Assembly: GCA_911728435.2 (NCBI GenBank)
Contig: OU452210.1
Coordinates: forward strand, 10,230,001-10,294,000
Source: Apoderus coryli
Taxonomy: Eukaryota; Arthropoda; Insecta; Coleoptera; Attelabidae
Reading direction: 5' to 3'
DNA: 64,000 nucleotides
The position numbers and the translations under genes are program-made. Within the stretch, counting starts at the first letter, position 1; every line of letters begins with the position of its first letter. Shown here piece by piece: positions 12,301 to 21,300 of the stretch. The notes beneath the pieces are model-generated. The model was not told the origin of the DNA. It worked only from the letters and a program-made list of their open reading frames with translations, and searched no databases.

Positions 12301-15300
12301 TAGAAAAAACAATTTCTTCAATGTAAATGGATGTAATTGCATATTTCAATTCTGATCAACTTTTTTTTTATTTCCATATGGGTAAAAACAGTCTTAAGAG
12401 CTGGGTACACACATAACAGGCTGAAAAATTGGCAGATTGTTGGGATATGGGATAGGGATTTTCACTGAAAAAATGCCCCATAGTATATTAGTAATTTCTA
12501 TTTAGTAAAGAAAAGTTATTTGGCTTATAGCGGTTTTGGCTAAGTCACTATGAAATAAACACACGTTCAATATTTCTACCAGGCACCACTGTCTACCATA
12601 TTTCACCTGTTTGTAGGAGAAAATATGAAGAAAGATGACGCTGGTGGTATCGGTAGTTTCTGGGTGTTTTGTTTAATTTCAGACATGCGGCGTGGGCACG
12701 CCCCAACTCCACTACCCGCTTCAACGTCATCCCCATCTGTAATTATATAGACGTTTCTAATTACTAAATGTGTTGAATTCAACATAGGTGCAGGATATTC
12801 TGAAATTCATCTTCATTATTAACCTTCTTCCTAATATTAGATAGAAATCTAACCAGGAATAAAATATATTAAATTATTAAGTCCTGCAGCTATGTTCTTT
12901 TGTCTTAAGCGTACCTGTTTTTATATGAAAAAATAAAAAATGCACTGCCTTTGGGTATTGGTCGAATTTTGTTTACAATATTGACCTCAGATAAACGACG
13001 AGGTCTTGCTGATTCTTTAGTAATAACTTCTACTTCACCGTCTTCATTTTCTTCCTCTAAAAATTATCGTTTACCAATTTGTTTCTTTTAAGTTCTTTCC
13101 ATGTACAAATCTTTTAGTATGGAGCTTAAAAGAGAGAAATATATTAAACAATTCTAAATAACAAACCTTCATTTTGTTCTTCATCTTCTTCCTCCATAGC
13201 AATTTTTGTATGTGATTCCACCTCTTCATCATGACCAGATCTAATATATAAAACAAAAATATATAAAAAATTAAGTTTAAAATAAGGGTTTTCCCTCAAA
13301 CATGTCGGAGGAGAAAATGAGAGTGAAGAGGTGAATTTTCTACCTTTCAGAATATTGTCCATCCTCAAATCCTTCTTCCTCAATACTATGTTCTTCCTCC
13401 TCCAATTCTTCTTCTTCATGTTCTGGAGTACCACTTTTTGACCGTTTACCTTCTTCTTCCTCTTCTTTCTCGATAGCTGTTAATGATTCTGCATCTGCCA
13501 AGTTGTCTACAGCGATGGCCAAGAATACATTTAGCAGAATATCTGATAAACAATTAAGGAAAATGCTTGATGCAAGCAATTGTTGCCAATGTTAGAAGAT
13601 ATAAATCTATGATTGATAGAAATCTTTTGAGGAGGTTAGATAACTCTTTCTAGGCTCATTAAAAAAGTGAAGTTTGCTTGTGAAAATTCGGAAACCTAAA
13701 AAAAACAAATGCAATTTATTTGCAAAAAGGATACAGTTACCGCAAATAAACAAAATAATATAATATATGCATGCCAGGGCTCCAAAACCTTTCACACCTC
13801 CGTAAGCCTGAATACCGTCATACATGACAGTATTCCAATCTTCACCGGTTAAGATCTGTTGAAAATATAAAATGTGTATATATAGCTGTACAGTTCGAAG
13901 TCAAAAAAAATATTTTTTACCTGAAACACAGTTAACAAACTTTGCCAAAAACTGTCGAAATTATATCGAGGTTTTTCTTCAGTTAATCTATTGAAACGCC
14001 CACCAAAAACTTGCATTCCAAGAAGAGCGAAAATAACAATGAAAAGAAATAGCAGCAACAACAGAGATGCAATTGATTGGATTGAGTTTAATAAAGATGC
14101 AACTAAATTTGAAAGTGATCGCCAGTATCTAAAATTACATTAGTTAATGCGAATAATGATCATAACTCCAAAACTTACTTTGTCACTTTAAAAACTCTAA
14201 GAAGCCTAACACAACGTAATACTGATATACCTAGAGGAGGCATTACTTTTGTATTTGTCAAAACCATTTCGGTGATACTTCCAATTACAACGAAACAGTC
14301 AAATCTATTGAAGAGTGATACGAAATATCCCTAAAAATAGTTCGTGAGTAAAAAACAGAAAACGTAATATCCTCATTAAATTAACTACTTACTTGGAAAC
14401 CTAAACTGTACATTTTTAGTAACATCTCAAGGGTAAATAGTGCAATAAAAAACATGTTCGTGTATTCTGAAAATAAAAACAAACGCGTAAGTGTACCTAA
14501 AGGATTATAATCAATTCAGTAATTTTAAAATGAAGGAAAAATTGTTAGTTTGGTAAACAAGTTTTTGCCCTGAATTTCTATATTTATCCTGAATCTTTTT
14601 TGCATTTAAAAGTAGAGGCTCCGGAGTAATTGATGTATTCCCGCTGGATTTCTATAACCGAATAGCTTCTATCACCGATTAAGTTTTAGTGGGTTACTTT
14701 TAGAAGCATTATTGATCAATCATATGCAGCTTTATTCCAAAAAAAAACACTTCATCACAGAAAAAGTATTAACTTTAAAAAAATTTTAAACTTTTGAAAA
14801 CCACAAATTTTGAATTCATATATTACATGTAATAATAAACTCTGGAAGTACTAACATATCGGTACTTACCCTGAAATTCATCAAGCCAAGGTGGTTGTTC
14901 ATAATGTTCTGTGGCTAGTACTCCAGTATTTAAAAAAACTAAAAGTATAATGAGCCAATAAAATGCCTGAGATTTAACAGCTTTCCTGCAAGCTCTTCGT
15001 ATTCTTCTATTAACTCTATCGAAATCTTTTTTCTTTTTACTAAACCACGATTCCTGTTGAATTTCTTCTTCTCCCAATTGATCTGTTGAAGCCATTTCGT
15101 TCATAGTGTTTCTATTATCTTGATTTTGATGGTCTTCTCCTTCAGGTTCAATATCTTCCGCTTGTGTAATCCAGTCCAAATATCCCCGCAAATCTTCTTC
15201 GAGTTGTTGTTTCTCTCGAAGCTTGTGGAAATCACCACGCGCTTTTGCCTTTTCTCTTTCCTTGGAAAATTCACTAGTACATACGATTAATTACGAATTT

Positions 15301-18300
15301 TATGTTAAACAGAGCATAACTTACCCGCTTAAAACACCGAGAATTAGATTCATTACAAAAAATGCACCTAGAATTACCATGGAAACAAAATACGACCATT
15401 CCCATTCTCTACCTAAAGCATCTTGAATCTGGAATTTTAAATATTATAGCATTTAAATACGGTTATTTACGAGAGGCAGCTGAAAAGTGAGTGGAATGGA
15501 CTATGTACGTAAATTTAGTAATTTTAAAAAAAATGCGCAACTTTTTAATAATAATTTAGGCAAACAAGTTTTCAATCACCTACGTTATAAAGTACGTCAG
15601 TCCATCCTTCAAGTGTGATACACTGGAATACGGTTAACATAGACAATCCGAAATTGTCGAATGTTGTTATTCCATAATTTGGTCCATCCCAACCTGTGTC
15701 AATGCATGTGTAATTAATACCAATCTCACTACAATTAAAGCCGTCTTCGCCACATGGATGTGGATCATCCATTTCCTCATCTGTAAATATTAACCAAAAA
15801 TAATGATTTTCTTTAATATAAAGTGTCCCAAAAATATGAAGAATCTTGATGATTTTTGGGACACCTCATATAAATTAGCTTACTTTTATATGCATTATAA
15901 CAAGTCTTATGCATTTGTCCTGAGAATAACTCTAAACCAATAATAGCATAAATTATAATAACAAATAATACCAAAAGAGCAATATGTAATAAAGGCACCA
16001 TGGCACGAAGAATTGAATTTAACACAACTTGTAAACCTAAAAAAAAATCATTTATTTAATCCTGAGAGACAGCGAACTAAACTTTAATGTAATACTCACT
16101 TGGTACTCCGGAAACAAGTCGTAATGGCCGAAGTACTCTAAAAGCTCTTAGAGCTTTCACGTCAAAACTATCTTTTGTTAGAAATGATAGCGCCGTACTT
16201 ATCATACTGAAAAATGGAATACATTATTTATTTTTTGGAAAATTAGTAAATAAAATAATTGAGCAACAAAAACTTAAACTTGTCTCCAAACTTTTAACAT
16301 GCCGGCGGCATAAGCTAGTTCTTATATCCAAGCAGTTCAACTCTACATCTTTTTGTCTTTGTCACTTGTATTAAAATATACAAAATATCCCGTACTTTAG
16401 GGAAGAACCCTCTGGGTTTAATGAAATTCGAAACGGTCGGTGATAGAAACTCCATTTTAGCTTTGAAATTAAATTTGCGATTTTCATCTCCTTATCCGAT
16501 TTCTCAATTTGAATAAAGGCAAAAGCATGACATACTAAATTATTTACGGAGACTCAAAAAGTGATTTGTATATAATTATAGAGAATAAATAAGTTTTGAT
16601 TCAAACACGCAATGGAGTAATTAGGGGGTTGTTTTCGATTAACTTATATTATTCAATTTACCCGTCACATTTGAATTAGGTACCGTGTATCAGTGTTAAA
16701 TTTTCAATGCACATTTGGTCCAAATTTCCATAGATATAATATTAAATAAAAGTGAATTATTAATATTATCCATCTAATTGAGTTTTTGATGATTTTAGCG
16801 TGATAAAGAATTTGTAAATTGAATATTGCAATGTTGGATTAGAAATTTTGTAAAAAGTGCGCGAGCTGAATATTTGATAAGATTATGGCGCCAGAATATC
16901 CTATAATACGCAAATCTTGCTCCATCTCACTATTGTGCCTTTCGTACTAGAGTTTTGTGAAAATATTTAAGCACTTTCCACAGTACGTTTGTATATCACT
17001 TTTAAACGATGAATATTATATTTTGGGCAGAGAAATGCAATCGGAAACTATCTCTCAACCGCATCTGTTGATTGTCAATTCATAATTACAGGAGAGTGTC
17101 GACATTTTCCAAGTTTTCGGCTTTTAACATAACCACAAACACAGGATATATAGTGTATAAGTAACTAGATGAAGCTTTAGAGCTTTATAAATTACGCGGT
17201 TTAAAGTGAACTATCAAACGCAAGTTTGTAAGACAGGTTTAAACTTCGGAAACAAACACCATCTGCATACAACAACTACTCACTTACCCTATAACTACAA
17301 TTGTAAAATCTAGTAAATTCCATCCATTCCGAAGATAAGCACCAGGATGCATTAGAAACCCGTACGCAATTATCTTCATTATACATTCAGCTGTGAATAT
17401 CACTAAAAAAATGTATTCAATTTTTTCCTGAAATAACAGTCACATCAATTAATACATTTTTATACAAAGCATAGCTACAAATTCAACTTACCAAATACGC
17501 ATTTGTTGTATTTGAATCCCCATTAGGAAATGGTGTATAAACAGCTAAGGCTACACAGTTTGCAAATATAGTCATTAATATTAACCATTCAAAAGGTCTG
17601 GAAATATAGTTCAGGAAAATACTTTCGATCTATACCAACAAAATTAAAAATAACAAAAAAAATGCGATGAGTTTATCTTACTCTAGGTGAGTAAGCTTTC
17701 TTTTTAGAAACTCCCTTGTTAATAACAGCTTTAATTAATTATTTTTTCTTCTCGCTAAAGAGGTGCGAAAACCACTTGTAAACAACGGTTTCACCAGGAC
17801 AAGAGTCCTCATAAATAGATAGATATCTCGTGTATAAGGTTTGACGCGGTTGCTGATGACAGTGTAAAACTCGAATTTCCCAAAATGTTCTTCTAAATGG
17901 ATCAGTGATTTTGAACTTGCGCGATATCATTCTGTTCTGTATCAATATAAAAATCTCTTTCTCTAATGCGTTGGATTTTTTCAGAAAGGTATTCATCGTA
18001 AAAATATTGAATCCAAAACCATTCCATAATTGCCTTACCCAGGCTATGCATTTGCTTAACCGAGGATTCTGGGCAAATTTAGAGTCCAACATTTCGCGAT
18101 ATTATAGGGAAAGTTATCAGCCTGATACAGGATTGCCGTTCTAATTTTTTGCTGGGTAAATTCATTAAATATCAGAGTTTTAACATCATATCTGTTAGCG
18201 GTTGTGATTTTAATGATTCTGAAGGTATATGGGCATGCATTCGAACACTGTTGTGTAATATAAACTAAAAAAAAAAACATTTTAAATAAAATTCATAATT

Positions 18301-21300
18301 ATACATTTATTAAATTAAATAGAGAAAAAATAAACGACAGAAAATCATTTACGGAATATCCGTTTTATTGGAATTCATTTATCTTACTAAGTTGTTCATA
18401 GAAAATAAATAATGTGCTAGACACACATTAAGATGCGTTTAAATTACTCCTAAAACATGGAAATTACATAAAATAATTTGTGAGTTACGCTTTGTTAGAA
18501 ACTAAGTCATCAAAATAAAATAGAATAAATATTGCATTTCATTTTACTAATACTGCACATCTGTGGAACATACGACGTGGATCAATTGGTTGCAAGTTTT
18601 ATTATTTTGTTTTAACACGTACCAGACCCAAAACTTTCGACAAAGAAAATATTTATTCATTTTATTTATTAATTTGTAATACAATTAATAAACAAAATAT
18701 TACTATAATATTTAAAAACAACACACAGCTGTTCGCAATGCACAGATCTACCATGGAAAACAATTTTGAAAGCCACTATAGACATAAAAACTGTCCTAGA
18801 TGGGAAAAGGAATCGACGCGGGTCAACACACTGATTGGGCAATCTAGAAGCTCTGCGGGCACGTGGAAGCTAATCCTTGCCAACAACAGTGGAAGTCAGT
18901 CAGAACAAAATTTTACATAATACAGCGATATTTTAAAATTATCCACAACTACGTTCCTATAGGATTTACATCGTAATCTGGTTTTAACATTACATGAAAT
19001 ATTTTGCAGCAATCGTTTATGAAAGGAAATACGTTTACCTTTCATTTGTAAATAGGTACATTTAAATATTTCATCACGAATCTGAGAGAAGTATTCATTT
19101 TTGTGGTGCAAATTTCTAATAACTTCATTGAAATTTAAATGGGACGGTTCGCATACTGAGGGAAACTAATGCTCATTTTATATAAACGAGAAATAATATT
19201 GAGGAAGTGTTATTTCCTTAATATTGAAAGTTTAATTAAGTTCAGGGTTTTTATTGTTTAATTCCAGAGTTGCCAAAATTCTTTTTGAATAAAAATATGT
19301 CTGCTTAACTAAAAATCAGATCCATTGAACAGTGAATATAAAAATGAACTAGGGGTTTTGATTATGCATTAATAAAATTATTATTTTTTAAAAAATATAA
19401 AATTACCAACAACGAACGTTTGTGATTGAACATAAAAGCAGCATGTCAGCTATTATTAACGTTGGAGATAAAATTTATGTTGCTAAATTGTGGTTCAAAC
19501 CCGACTTCATTCTCGTTTACTGTAACCAGTTTATGTGTCAAACAGATATATATAATATAGAGGAGATACATTGTGTTTTTCCACTAAATTATTGTATAAG
19601 CTTTAAATATTTCCTGTGGCAAAAATTAATTATTATGACACCCATATCTGCTTCTGTGTTTACTACTTACAATTTCCTGCGAAAGATTACTGTAAATTTG
19701 ACGCAGGATTTTCTTTAGTATAGGACGCTATCATTCAAGCCTTAAGCAACTCTCCTTAATGACGAATGAGGCACAAGTCGTTTGGCATGCAGCTATACCT
19801 TCATAATATCATTGTCCTGCGTAAATTTCACGACCTCATTATTAGGAAAACAGATTTCAATTTTTTGGGGCCTTGGTTTGGTATAGGACGCTATCATACA
19901 GGACCTAATCAAGACCTAAGAAACTATCCTTAATGACCGTTTTCCAGCATGTCGTTTGGCATGCAAATATCCCTTCATAATATCATTGTCCTGCGTAAAT
20001 TTCATGACCCCATTATTAGGAAAACAGATTTCAATTTTTTGGGGCCTTGGTTTGGTATAGGACGCTATCATAGAGGACCTAATCAAGACCTAAGAAACTA
20101 TCCTTAATGACCGTTCCCAAGAATGTCGTTTGGCATGCAAATAGCCATTCATAATATCATTGTCCTGCGTAAATTTCACGACCCCATTATTAGGAAAACA
20201 GATTTCAATGTTTTGGGGCCTTGGTTTGGTATAGGACGCTATCATACAGGACCTAATCAAGACCTAAGAAACTATCCTTAATGACCGTTTCGAAGAATGT
20301 CGTTTGGCATGCAAATAGCCCTTCATAATACCATTGTCCTGTCGAAATTTCACCACCCTTCAGGCAACTGACAACTGAAAATATGGGTTGAAAACCAAAT
20401 CAAATAAATAGAATTACATTTGAAACACCTATATATAAATAAATTTTATGAGACCATTCCAACAAACTAAGGAAAGTCAAAAGTTTTACTATTAATTAGG
20501 TTTTGCCGTGCCCAAAAATCTTAAAAAATAAATTAAAACATTTTTAAGTTCCCTTGTATCTAAATTGTATAACTACAAAACTTAAAAAACCCCTCTGTAT
20601 ATAGTATAGATAATAAATGAGTGGGAAATGGGAGATACCCCGTAGATAACCTCTAGGAACTATATAGTTTCACCCTAATGTATTATTGATTGAAAATATA
20701 AAAAAATAAAAAGTAACCTATCGCTGATAAGGTTCTGCCGTGTCTAAAAGTCTCAAATAATAAATAGAGACATTTTTGCGTTACCCCATATAGATAACCT
20801 CTAGCAGCTTATAATTTCTCCTTCAAAGAGATCTTGAATTGTTCTTAACAAAATAAAGAAACACATTTTTGACTCACCCCGTATACAAATTTAAAGTCTA
20901 TGCTAAAAATTTCTAAACATTTAAAAGTTATTTAAACTGATCCTATATATTAATTTTGACAGTAAAATTTGAATTTTCTTAGTAACTATTATAAATAATA
21001 ATTTGAAAAAGTAATAGTGCTTATCCTGTATAGAAACTTTTATATTTTTTGAGCTCTCTTTTAAGCTGCCACTCGTTTAGGTTGAAGATTGGAGTGAATA
21101 AGCTGCAATGCAATGACGAAACTAATTGTAGAAAAAAAATCAAGCTTTTTGGGGGTTCATTGCTGTTGTCACATGTTAAATACTACGGGACCGCCCTCGT
21201 TTCGTTTGATTGTTCTAATATTTTGGGAAGCAGGAACAATATAATTATTACTTCATTATTTGTCTTCAAACTACTGCATGCCATGAAAACCATGAGTTCC

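Noticed and set aside
17739..18280. Overlapping open frames on both strands in channel intron 1
   Set aside because: No recognisable domain, no splice context in phase with the channel, and the channel exons join cleanly across the region.
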